From positions 56,864-120,863 of the forward strand of contig DATHMK010000091.1 of the NCBI GenBank assembly GCA_035487155.1: a stretch of DNA of 64,000 nucleotides, given 5' to 3'. This DNA comes from DAIDKA01 sp035487155. GTDB taxonomy: Bacteria; Pseudomonadota; Gammaproteobacteria; Steroidobacterales; Steroidobacteraceae. This document shows positions 9,236 to 16,286 of this stretch, piece by piece (the stretch's first letter is position 1; each line of letters opens with the position of its first letter). The notes beneath the pieces were generated by a model. The model did not search any database and was not told the origin of the DNA. It saw only the letters and a program-made list of their open reading frames with translations. Position numbers and translations under genes: made by a program.

Positions 9236-10033
9236 ATGGATTCGACACGTCCCATTCGCGCCCTGATCCGCGGCCTCGAGGCCCTGGCGGTACTGAATCG
9301 TCGCAATGGCGCCACGGTGTCCGAGGTGACCAGCGAGATCAGGCTGCCCCGTACCACCACCTATCGCATCCTGGAAACGCTCAGCGAGGCCGGCTACGTC
9401 TACCGGGACCCGGCCGATGACCGTTACCGGCTGACGCTGATGGTGCGCAGCCTGGCCGACGGCTTTGATGATGAGGCCTGGATCACCCAGATCGCCCGCC
9501 CCTGCATCAATGACCTGTGCAAGGACATCATCTGGCCGGTGACGCTGATGTCGCCGTCGGGAACCTCGATGCTGATCCGCGACACCACCGATCACGCCAG
9601 TCCGCTGGCCGTGGAGCGCTTCACCGCAGGCTTCCGCCTGCCGCTGCTGGTGACGGCCTCGGGCCGGGTTTATCTGGCCTTCTGCCAGCCCGAACAGCGC
9701 GATGCCCTGCTGGAGATCCTCAGCCGCTCCACCCGCGAGGAGGACAAGCTCGCCCGCAGCCGCGTGGAGCTGGAGCGCATCCTTGATGAGACCCGCGAAC
9801 AGGGCTATGCCACGGCGGTGCGCACGCGCCGCGTGTCCGAGGAGGTGGCGATGTCGGTGCCGGTGCTGGTGAATGACCGGGTGCTGGCCACCATCGCGGT
9901 ACGCTTCTCGGCCAGCGCCGTGCCCCTGGGACTGGCCGTGGAGCGCTTCGTGCCCAAGCTGCTGCAGACGGCCAACACCATTCGCCAGCGCTTCGGCGCG
10001 GCCCAGATCGAGGGCCAGGGGAACGCCACATGA
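9236..10033 (+). CDS. IclR-family transcriptional regulator
   Basis: 265 residues. An N-terminal winged helix-turn-helix (GLEALAVLNRRNGATVSEV, then RTTTYRILETLSEAGYV) is followed by the IclR effector-binding GAF-like domain (LPLLVTASGRVYLAF; VSEEVAMSVPV). The ATG at 9236 (MDSTRPIR) puts the helix-turn-helix at the usual distance; the longer in-frame extension reads through the divergent promoter region and is unlikely. Its stop overlaps the etfB start (ATGA), so it is cotranscribed with the electron transfer flavoprotein genes, perhaps as an autoregulated operon. The ligand cannot be read from the sequence; IclR proteins often respond to aromatic or acyl intermediates. Confidence 0.88.
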   Translation: MDSTRPIRALIRGLEALAVLNRRNGATVSEVTSEIRLPRTTTYRILETLSEAGYVYRDPADDRYRLTLMVRSLADGFDDEAWITQIARPCINDLCKDIIWPVTLMSPSGTSMLIRDTTDHASPLAVERFTAGFRLPLLVTASGRVYLAFCQPEQRDALLEILSRSTREEDKLARSRVELERILDETREQGYATAVRTRRVSEEVAMSVPVLVNDRVLATIAVRFSASAVPLGLAVERFVPKLLQTANTIRQRFGAAQIEGQGNAT

Positions 10034-10791
10034 AACGCATTCTGGTGGGCATCAAGCGCGTCGTGGACTACAACGTGCGCATCCGCCTGAAGCCCGATGG
10101 CTCCGGAATCGTCACCGATGGGGTGAAGATGAGCATCAATCCGTTTGATGAAATCGCGCTGGAGGAAGCGCTGCGGATTCGCGAGCGCGGCGCCGCCGAG
10201 GAAGTCATCGCCATCAGCATCGGCAGCGCCGAGGCCCAGCAGCAGCTGCGCACGGCGCTGGCGATGGGCGCGGATCGGGCCATTCTGGTGGAGACCGCCG
10301 GCGGCGCCGAAGGTGCGCTGGAGCCGCTGGCCGCGGCCGCCGTGCTCTTGAAGCTGGTGCAGCGCGAACAGCCCATGCTGGTGATCCTGGGCAAGCAGGC
10401 CATCGATGATGACAACAGCCAGACCGGCCAGATCCTGGCCGCACTGTGGGATCGGCCGCAGGCGACCTTCGCCTCGAAGATCGAACTGCAGGGTGAGCTC
10501 GCCCGGGTGACGCGTGAAGTGGACGCCGGGCTTGAGACCCTGGAGGTGGATCTGCCGGCCGTGCTGACCACGGACCTGCGCCTGAACGAACCGCGCTACG
10601 TGAAACTGCCGGACATCATGAAGGCGAAGAAAAAGCCGCTCGAGGTGCTGCCCCTGGCAAGCCTGGGCGTGCCGACCGCGGCGCGGACCAAGGTGGTGCG
10701 CTTTGACCCTCCGCCCCAGCGCCAGAAAGGGATCATGGTCAAGGACGCGCAGGAACTGGTGGCCGCACTGCATGGCAAAGGGCTGGTATGA
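10030..10791 (+). CDS. etfB: Electron transfer flavoprotein subunit beta
   Basis: 253 residues, normal EtfB length. EtfB carries the structural AMP and forms the alpha/beta ETF that passes electrons from acyl-CoA and related dehydrogenases to ETF-quinone oxidoreductase. Features: N-terminal ILVGIKRVVDYNVRIR, MSINPFDEIALEEALRI, and the AMP/FAD-side motif LGKQAIDDDNSQTGQ. It overlaps the upstream regulator and the downstream etfA by four bases each. No acyl-CoA dehydrogenase or ETF-QO gene lies in the window, so the electron donors are encoded elsewhere. Confidence 0.96.
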   Translation: MKRILVGIKRVVDYNVRIRLKPDGSGIVTDGVKMSINPFDEIALEEALRIRERGAAEEVIAISIGSAEAQQQLRTALAMGADRAILVETAGGAEGALEPLAAAAVLLKLVQREQPMLVILGKQAIDDDNSQTGQILAALWDRPQATFASKIELQGELARVTREVDAGLETLEVDLPAVLTTDLRLNEPRYVKLPDIMKAKKKPLEVLPLASLGVPTAARTKVVRFDPPPQRQKGIMVKDAQELVAALHGKGLV

Positions 10792-11729
10792 GCCGGATTC
10801 TCATCATCGCCGAACACGACGGCGCGCACCTGAACCCCGGCACCGCCAAGTGCGTGACCTGTGCCGCGGCGCTGGCCGGCGCCGCGGTCACGGTGCTGGT
10901 GCTGGCCAAGGACCCCACGGCCGTGGCCGCCCAGGCGGCGACGCTCAGCGGCGTGGCCCAGGTTCTGATGATCGCCAATGCCGCCAACGAACATCCCATG
11001 GCCGCCATCCTGGCACCGCAGGCGGCCGCCGTCGCCAAGGACTTCAGCCTGGTGCTCGGACCGGCGACCACCTTCGGCAAGGACCTGATGCCGCGGGTCG
11101 CAGCCCTGCTCGGCGCGCCCCAGATCAGCGAAATCATGGCCATCGAGAGCGCCACGCGCTTCCGTCGGCCGGTGTATGCGGGCAATGCCATCCTCACCGT
11201 CGAGGTCGCCGCGGGGCAGCAGGTGGCAGGCACGGTGCGCACCGCCTCCTTCGCCGCGGCCGGCACCGGCGGCAGCGCGCCGATCCAGTCCGTCAACCCT
11301 GAAGTCACCCTGCCCTCGCATACCCGCTTCGTGTCCGTTTCGGCCGCCAGCTCCGACCGACCCGATCTGCAGACGGCACGGCGCGTCGTCTCCGGCGGCC
11401 GCGCCCTGGGCAGCGCCGAGGGCTTCAAGCTGATGTACGCGCTGGCTGACACGCTCGGCGCGGCGGTCGGGGCCTCGCGTGCGGCCGTGGATGCCGGTTA
11501 CGCCCCCAATGAGCTGCAGGTGGGCCAGACCGGCAAGATCATCGCCCCCGAGCTCTACATCGCGATTGGAATTTCCGGCGCCATTCAGCATCTCACCGGC
11601 ATCAAGGACGCCCGCACCATCGTCGCCATCAACAAGGATGCCGAGGCACCCATTTTTGAAGTGGCCGATTACGGACTGATCGGCGATCTGTTCGAGATCG
11701 TGCCGCAGCTGAGCAAGCTGCTGGGCTAG
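10788..11729 (+). CDS. etfA: Electron transfer flavoprotein subunit alpha
   Basis: 313 residues. The N-terminal domain pairs with EtfB; the C-terminal FAD domain is clear: VVSGGRALGSAEGF, GASRAAVDAGYAPNELQVGQTGKIIAPELYIAIGIS (read in two parts: GASRAAVDAG and QVGQTGKIIAPELY), SGAIQHLTGIKDA and VAINKDAEAPIFEVADYG. It overlaps etfB by ATGA. Its TAG stop is the + strand of a CTAG palindrome whose other strand ends the convergent peroxiredoxin gene, the same arrangement as at 1910-1913. Confidence 0.96.
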   Translation: MSRILIIAEHDGAHLNPGTAKCVTCAAALAGAAVTVLVLAKDPTAVAAQAATLSGVAQVLMIANAANEHPMAAILAPQAAAVAKDFSLVLGPATTFGKDLMPRVAALLGAPQISEIMAIESATRFRRPVYAGNAILTVEVAAGQQVAGTVRTASFAAAGTGGSAPIQSVNPEVTLPSHTRFVSVSAASSDRPDLQTARRVVSGGRALGSAEGFKLMYALADTLGAAVGASRAAVDAGYAPNELQVGQTGKIIAPELYIAIGISGAIQHLTGIKDARTIVAINKDAEAPIFEVADYGLIGDLFEIVPQLSKLLG

Positions 11730-12208
11730 AGGGCCGCGAGCACGTGCTCGGCGGAGGAGACCTTGAACTCCCCGCCGGCTTCCACGAAGACCTGCTTGGC
11801 GACACCGTCCTCGACGATGATGGCGAAGCGCTGGCTGCGCTCGCCCATGCCGAATCCGCGCCCATCCAGCACCAGGCCCAGGGCGCGGGTGTAGTCGCCG
11901 TTGCCGTCGGCCAGCATCAGCACCTTGTCGCCCACATTGGAATGCTTGCCCCAGGCCCCCATGACGAACACGTCGTTGACGGCGAAGCAGGCGATGGTAT
12001 CCACGCCCTTCTTCTTGATCTGATCGGCCAGTTGCACGAACCCCGGCAGATGCTTGGCATCGCAGGTGGGCGTGAAGGCACCCGGAACGGCGAACAGCAC
12101 CACCTTCTTGCCCTTGAAGAGCTCATCGGTGCTGATGTCGCGACGACCCTCCGCGGTGGTGGTCTTGAAAGTTCCCGCGGGCATCCGATCGCCGGCCTTG
12201 AGGCTCAT
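11726..12208 (-). CDS. Peroxiredoxin of the Prx5 type
   Basis: 160 residues. AhpC/TSA-like fold with the Prx5 signature PGAFTPTC, where Cys49 is the peroxidatic residue, and the downstream FAVNDVFVMGAWGK. It reduces hydroperoxides using thioredoxin or glutathione; there is no fused glutaredoxin domain. The ATG at 12208 has a GGAG about nine bases upstream and sits 17 bases after the stop of the TPR gene, so it may be the last gene of the tonB-exb transcript. Upstream in-frame codons would overlap that gene. Confidence 0.93.
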   Translation of the reverse strand: MSLKAGDRMPAGTFKTTTAEGRRDISTDELFKGKKVVLFAVPGAFTPTCDAKHLPGFVQLADQIKKKGVDTIACFAVNDVFVMGAWGKHSNVGDKVLMLADGNGDYTRALGLVLDGRGFGMGERSQRFAIIVEDGVAKQVFVEAGGEFKVSSAEHVLAAL

Positions 12209-12225
12209 GGGCAAAACTCCGGAGG

Positions 12226-13485
12226 TTAGGACTGGCCGGATCTGGCGTGCAGGATCCACAGCGCCGCAATGCGCTCGTCGACCGGATCGCCCTTGACCGC
12301 CTTGAAGGTCTTCACCGCCTCATCCTTGTTGCCGGCCTTCAGCTGGGCGATGCCCAGGGTCAGGCGCGCATCCGGCGGATCCTTGACCGTGCCCTTGGCG
12401 AGTCCGGCCGAGATGTCCTTGGTGGCCTTGTCGTAGTCGCCATAGCCGAAATAACCGATACCGGCGCCGACGAACCGATCGCCATTGGGGGCATTGGCGG
12501 CCTCGGCCTCGCTCTTCGCCAGCGTCGGCTGATCGGTGGCGGCCTGTTTCTTGGCCGAGTCCAGCAGATGGGTATTGCGGTTCTTGTCGGCCTGCTCGGT
12601 AAAGGCATTGGCGGCGAAACCCTTGTTCAGGACCGCGACCGCCTCGCCCGGCGAGCCTCGAGCCAGCGCCAGCTGCGCCATTTCGGCGTATTCGGAACCC
12701 TTCTTCAGCGCGCCCACGTCGGCGGACAGGCGGTAGACCTGCAGCAGCTCCGGATCGCTCATCTTGCTGTTGGTGCGGTACACCGAATCGAGCAGGTTCT
12801 GCCAGTAGTCGGGTGTGGGGTGATAGGTCACCAGCAATTCGAGCCAGCGTGACTCACCGTTGTCATCATTCAGCTTCACCGCGGAACTGAGCCCCAGCTT
12901 CAACATATCCTCGGTGGGCGCCGAGCCGGCCTTCACCTGGTCATCGACCATGGCGCGCACAAAGCGGTCGGTGCCCCGGTAATCATTCTTCAGGTAGTAG
13001 GCCTGGGCCATCGCCTGCTGCAGCTGCGCCGGGGCGTACCCCTCCTTCACCGCGCGATTGCCGAACTCAAGGGCCTTGTCGTAGTTCATCAGCTGGTAGT
13101 TGAGGTACGCCGCCGCCACGACCAGCTTCTTCTGCAGGTCGGGGGTGATGTACTTGGAGTTCAGCCACGCCTCCAGCGGCTGCTCGGCTTCCTGCAGCTT
13201 GTGCTGAGCAACGTAGGCGTTGTAGTAGAACTGGTTCATCGCAAATTCGTCGTACTCGTTCTTCTTGGGGTTGGCCTTGACCTTGTCCAGGGCCGCAAGA
13301 GCGACGTCGTAGTTCTTGTCCGCGAGAGCCTTCTGGGCCGCCTGCAGATCCTTGCCTGCCGCGGCACTGACCCCTGGCTTGGGCGTCGCCGGCGGGGGGG
13401 CCGCATCATCCGCAAAAGCCGCTATCGAATTTCCCAGCACCATCGCCATGGCGCCCGCCACGGCAAACTTCGCTACTTTGTTCAT
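12226..13485 (-). CDS. Secreted TPR-repeat protein at the end of the tonB-exb cluster
   Basis: 419 residues with a signal peptide (MNKVAKFAVAGAMAMVLGNS, cleavage probably after AFA) and a Pro/Ala linker, then TPR-like helices over most of the length (e.g. QAAQKALADKNYDVALAALDKV; LNYQLMNYDKALEFGNRAV; GIAQLKAGNKDEAVKTFKAV). It is predicted periplasmic. The 22-bp gap to exbD suggests co-transcription with the TonB energiser, and a scaffold or accessory role in that complex is an inference from position only. ATG at 13485 was preferred over a TTG six codons upstream. Confidence 0.8.
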   Translation of the reverse strand: MNKVAKFAVAGAMAMVLGNSIAAFADDAAPPPATPKPGVSAAAGKDLQAAQKALADKNYDVALAALDKVKANPKKNEYDEFAMNQFYYNAYVAQHKLQEAEQPLEAWLNSKYITPDLQKKLVVAAAYLNYQLMNYDKALEFGNRAVKEGYAPAQLQQAMAQAYYLKNDYRGTDRFVRAMVDDQVKAGSAPTEDMLKLGLSSAVKLNDDNGESRWLELLVTYHPTPDYWQNLLDSVYRTNSKMSDPELLQVYRLSADVGALKKGSEYAEMAQLALARGSPGEAVAVLNKGFAANAFTEQADKNRNTHLLDSAKKQAATDQPTLAKSEAEAANAPNGDRFVGAGIGYFGYGDYDKATKDISAGLAKGTVKDPPDARLTLGIAQLKAGNKDEAVKTFKAVKGDPVDERIAALWILHARSGQS

Positions 13486-13507
13486 GTTTACTCTATAACC
13501 CAATGAA

Positions 13508-13933
13508 TTACTGACTGAACTCAGCTATGTTCGTAAAGCCAATGCGCTTCATGTGATTGCGCTGCGCGGCCGCCAGCACCTTCGCCACCACGTCATACTT
13601 GGCACGCCGATCGGGACGCAGGTGAATCTCCGGCTGCGGATCCTTGACCGATTCGGTCTGGAAGTAGCTTTCCAATGTACGCAAGTCCGGGACGGTGTTG
13701 CCATCCCACACGATGGTGCCGTCCGAATAGATCTCCAGATCATGCACTTCGGGCTGGACCTGTTGCGGCGGCGGTTGCGCGTTGGGATTGGGCATGTCCA
13801 GCTTCACGGCGTGGTTCATGACCGGCAGGGTGAGGATCAGCATGATCAGCAGCACCAGCATCACGTCGATCAACGGCGTGGTATTGATATCGCAAATCGC
13901 ATCGCCGTCGTTTTCGCCTACTGACATTGACAT
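13508..13933 (-). CDS. exbD: Biopolymer transport protein ExbD (second copy)
   Basis: 141 residues. ExbD/TolR architecture: short cytoplasmic N-terminus, one membrane helix with the essential aspartate (INTTPLIDVMLVLLIMLIL) and a periplasmic domain. It would form the proton channel with ExbB that powers TonB. The periplasmic part differs strongly from the neighbouring copy (Pro/Gln-rich linker PNAQPPPQQVQPE), as in the exbD1/exbD2 pair of Xanthomonas, where the second copy has a separate role. An AGGAG lies about 11 bases before the ATG. Confidence 0.93.
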   Translation of the reverse strand: MSMSVGENDGDAICDINTTPLIDVMLVLLIMLILTLPVMNHAVKLDMPNPNAQPPPQQVQPEVHDLEIYSDGTIVWDGNTVPDLRTLESYFQTESVKDPQPEIHLRPDRRAKYDVVAKVLAAAQRNHMKRIGFTNIAEFSQ

Positions 13934-13954
13934 GGTTGGTTGATCTCCTGGCCG

Positions 13955-14416
13955 CTATTCCACGCGGTCCTGGTGGGCGATACTTTCGGCCAGCGACAGC
14001 GCATCCGGCTGCGTGATGAACCCGACCTTGACGATGCCACCGCGCGAGATGGCGTAGAGCACCCGGCCCACGGACTGGAACAGCGCATCCTTGTCCGCGC
14101 GGATATGGATTTCAGGCTGCGGCTTGAGCACCGCCTTTTCCTTGATATGGTCCAACAGCTCCTGGGAACTGCCCATGGGCGCATTGTTCCAGTAGATGTT
14201 GCCGGCAGCATCCACGGCGATGACGATGTTCTCGGGCTTGGTCTGGGTGGGGATGTTGGCGGCGTTCGGCAGATTCACGTGAATGGTCTTGTTGATGACC
14301 GGCACCGTGATCAGAAAGATGATCAGCAGCACCAGCATGACATCGACCAGCGGCGTGGTGTTGATGGTGGAGTTGAGGGCCTGGTCGTCCCCATCCAACT
14401 GTACGTTCATTGACAT
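13955..14416 (-). CDS. exbD: Biopolymer transport protein ExbD (first copy)
   Basis: 153 residues with the ExbD membrane helix INTTPLVDVMLVLLIIFLIT carrying the conserved proton-path aspartate, then a periplasmic domain with VNLPNA and the later IHIRADKDALFQSVG. It acts with ExbB and TonB. It is separated from exbB by 75 bp containing a perfect hairpin, and from the second exbD by 21 bp. Two exbD copies downstream of one exbB is the xanthomonad arrangement. Confidence 0.94.
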   Translation of the reverse strand: MSMNVQLDGDDQALNSTINTTPLVDVMLVLLIIFLITVPVINKTIHVNLPNAANIPTQTKPENIVIAVDAAGNIYWNNAPMGSSQELLDHIKEKAVLKPQPEIHIRADKDALFQSVGRVLYAISRGGIVKVGFITQPDALSLAESIAHQDRVE

Positions 14417-14439
14417 TTCGGGTTACCTGCCGCGAAAAG

Positions 14440-14459
14440 GCCGGGGCTCACGCCCCGGC
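14440..14459 (-). terminator. Intercistronic hairpin between exbB and exbD
   Basis: Perfect 8-bp arms GCCGGGGC / GCCCCGGC around TCAC. In the minus (transcription) direction the 3' arm is followed by CTTTT, a weak U-tract. It could attenuate transcription or stabilise the 3' end of the exbB message, so that ExbB is made in excess over ExbD as the complex requires. The structure is seen; the role is inferred. Confidence 0.5.
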
Positions 14460-14491
14460 GGATATGCGAATGCGATTCCGAAGAATCGCGA

Positions 14492-15253
14492 TTACTTGCG
14501 AGCGACGGCAGCGGCAGCAGCCGGGGGCGCAGCGGGACGACCGCCATCAGCACCACCACCGACGCGGGCACCCCCCACCAGGTAGGCATGGACATCCGCG
14601 GCGAAGTTACGCAGGTTCTCCTGCAGACCCTTGTTGCGCCCGACCAGCCAGTTGTAGCCGAGCACGGCCGGCACGGCGACCACGAGGCCGAAGGCGGTCA
14701 TGATCAGCGCCTCACCGACCGGACCTGCGACCCGATCGATGCTGGGCTGGCCGGACACGCCGATGGCGATCAGTGCCTTGATGATGCCGACGACGGTGCC
14801 GAACAGACCGACGAAGGGTGCGGTGGAGCCGACGGTGGCCAGGAATCCCAGGCCCTTTTGCAGATTGCCGTTCACGTTGGCCACCGAGCGCTGCAGCGAC
14901 ATGGTGATCCACTCGTGCAGGTCGATGCGGTCCGTGAGCCGGCCGTCATGGTGGGCCGCGGCGCGCAGACCCTCCTCGACGATGGAGCGGTACGGGTCGC
15001 CTTTCTTCAGGCGCTCGACGCCGTCCTTGAGCGACGGGGAGGTCCAGAAGGTCTTCTCCACGGCCTTGTAGGAGCGGGACAACTTTCCCTGGTCCCACAA
15101 CTTGGTCAGGATGATGAACCAAGAGCCGAACGACATTATGAGTAGAACAGCCAGCACTACGTGCGAGAGCGGATCATGATTGTTGATCAGGGCGCCTACG
15201 CCGTATGCGTTTTGAGCTGCTGCTGGTGCTGCTGCGGGTGCGGTGTTTTCCAT
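14492..15253 (-). CDS. exbB: ExbB, MotA/TolQ/ExbB proton channel protein
   Basis: 253 residues with three membrane segments: near residues 30-50 (VVLAVLLIMSFGSWFIIL), 135-160 (LGFLATVGSTAPFVGLFGTV) and 180-205 (LIMTAFGLVVAVPAVLGYN). The family signature GLGFLATVGSTAPFVGLFGTVVG is present over residues about 133-155. ExbB forms the pentameric channel that, with ExbD, uses the proton gradient to energise TonB. Ala-rich N- and C-terminal tails (TAPAAAPAAAQN and PPAAAAAVARK) extend the core. It lies between tonB and exbD on the same strand. Confidence 0.96.
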   Translation of the reverse strand: MENTAPAAAPAAAQNAYGVGALINNHDPLSHVVLAVLLIMSFGSWFIILTKLWDQGKLSRSYKAVEKTFWTSPSLKDGVERLKKGDPYRSIVEEGLRAAAHHDGRLTDRIDLHEWITMSLQRSVANVNGNLQKGLGFLATVGSTAPFVGLFGTVVGIIKALIAIGVSGQPSIDRVAGPVGEALIMTAFGLVVAVPAVLGYNWLVGRNKGLQENLRNFAADVHAYLVGGARVGGGADGGRPAAPPAAAAAVARK

Positions 15254-15319
15254 GGTTTCCTCGTCTGAGATCGGCCGGGACGCCCGCTTTAGAGCGCTCC
15301 GGGTGAACCGGTTGCTATA

Positions 15320-15949
15320 TCACTGCAGGACGAACGTGACTTTCAGGGGCACACAGCCCCCGATCGGCTTGCCATCCGACGTTTCTGGTTTCATGCGTAC
15401 GTGGACGCCCCACTTGATCGCAGCCTCATCGAGGCGCGAAGAGCCCGAGCTTCTCTCCAGTGTCGGAGTTCCCGCCACGCTGCCATCGGCGGCCGCACAC
15501 AACTTGATGATGGCGGTGCCCGCCTCGTTCATGCGTATGGAGGTCGGCGGATAGTAGTCCTGCGGGGAGGGCGAATGCTTGATGTCCAGGGCTGCCGGCA
15601 CGATGACGGCCTGGTGGACCGGCGGCGGCGGCGCCTCGACATGCTTGGTGGTCGTGTTGGTGATGGCGGTGGAAGTGGTCTCAACCGGAACATTGATCAC
15701 CACATCCGGCGGCGGCACCTCAACCGGCGGACGCTCCATCTTCGGCGGCGGCGGCGGTGGCGGCAGATCGCGCTTCTGCACGTCCTGGGCGATGGTGGTT
15801 TCCAGCGGCGGCTCGGCGGCGTGGATGATGCGGGTGGCCAGACCTGACTCAAACAGGTAGATCAGGACAACGTGGAGGATGACGATAGCGACGAAAAATA
15901 TCGCGCGCTGTGAAAAAAACGCTGTGTCGTGTCTTGCGTAGGCAGCCAT
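15320..15949 (-). CDS. tonB: TonB energy-transducing protein
   Basis: 209 residues. An N-terminal cytoplasmic tail and signal-anchor helix (IFFVAIVILHVVLIYLF) are followed by a proline-rich periplasmic spacer (RDLPPPPPPPKMERPP) and a C-terminal TonB domain (YYPPTSIRMNEAGTAIIKL ... LDEAAIKWGVHVRMKPE ... VPLKVTFVLQ). It couples ExbB-ExbD to outer-membrane receptors such as the large one at 54.7 kb. It is the first gene of the cluster; the region upstream holds two palindromes that may be regulatory. Confidence 0.92.
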   Translation of the reverse strand: MAAYARHDTAFFSQRAIFFVAIVILHVVLIYLFESGLATRIIHAAEPPLETTIAQDVQKRDLPPPPPPPKMERPPVEVPPPDVVINVPVETTSTAITNTTTKHVEAPPPPVHQAVIVPAALDIKHSPSPQDYYPPTSIRMNEAGTAIIKLCAAADGSVAGTPTLERSSGSSRLDEAAIKWGVHVRMKPETSDGKPIGGCVPLKVTFVLQ

Positions 15950-16052
15950 ACTCGTTATCGTAATGTCTTAACCGATCCAACAGACGGGCAAGCATCGAAA
16001 CGTAAACACGTTTTGCGCCGCACGCAAGCCCATCCCGGACCAAATTTTCGAA

Positions 16053-16074
16053 CCGGCAGTGCGTGCACTGCCGG
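16053..16074. repeat. Perfect inverted repeat, 10-bp arms, upstream of tonB
   Basis: CCGGCAGTGC, GT, GCACTGCCGG: arms are exact. In the minus direction it is followed by TTCGAAAATTT rather than a U-run. It could end ilvD transcription, form a structure in the tonB leader, or be an operator. Only the symmetry is directly seen. Confidence 0.6.
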
Positions 16075-16206
16075 CCGGTTCTGTTCTGGTGCCCCGGCCT
16101 GGTTGTTCAGGCGGGCACAGGTCCGAAACGTAGTCCCCTCAGGTTTTAAGCCGTCTGGCCTGCCTGCACCCATTGCAGCAGCCATGTGAACGTCGAACTC
16201 CTAAAC

Positions 16207-16230
16207 TTATCAACGACCGGTCGCTGATAA
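16207..16230. repeat. 24-bp near-perfect palindrome between ilvD and tonB
   Basis: Arms of 12 bp running outward from the centre ACCGGT to TTATCA / TGATAA, with a single mismatched pair. It lies 57 bp past the ilvD stop and 258 bp upstream of tonB. The symmetry and AT-rich ends suit a dimeric regulator binding site for the tonB cluster; an ilvD terminator is the alternative, but no U-tract follows. Confidence 0.55.
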
Positions 16231-16286
16231 CTCAACTGTAACTGTCGCAACGCGCACTGACAACTACATCTATGCATTCGTGCCGC

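Larger units (their letters stand above)
15950..16286. other. Non-coding region between ilvD and tonB
   Basis: 337 bp with no convincing gene; the short open frames on either strand lack a start signal and family motifs. It must contain the tonB promoter (minus strand) and the ilvD 3' end. Two strong inverted repeats are listed separately. I could not pick a clear -35/-10 pair. Confidence 0.6.
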
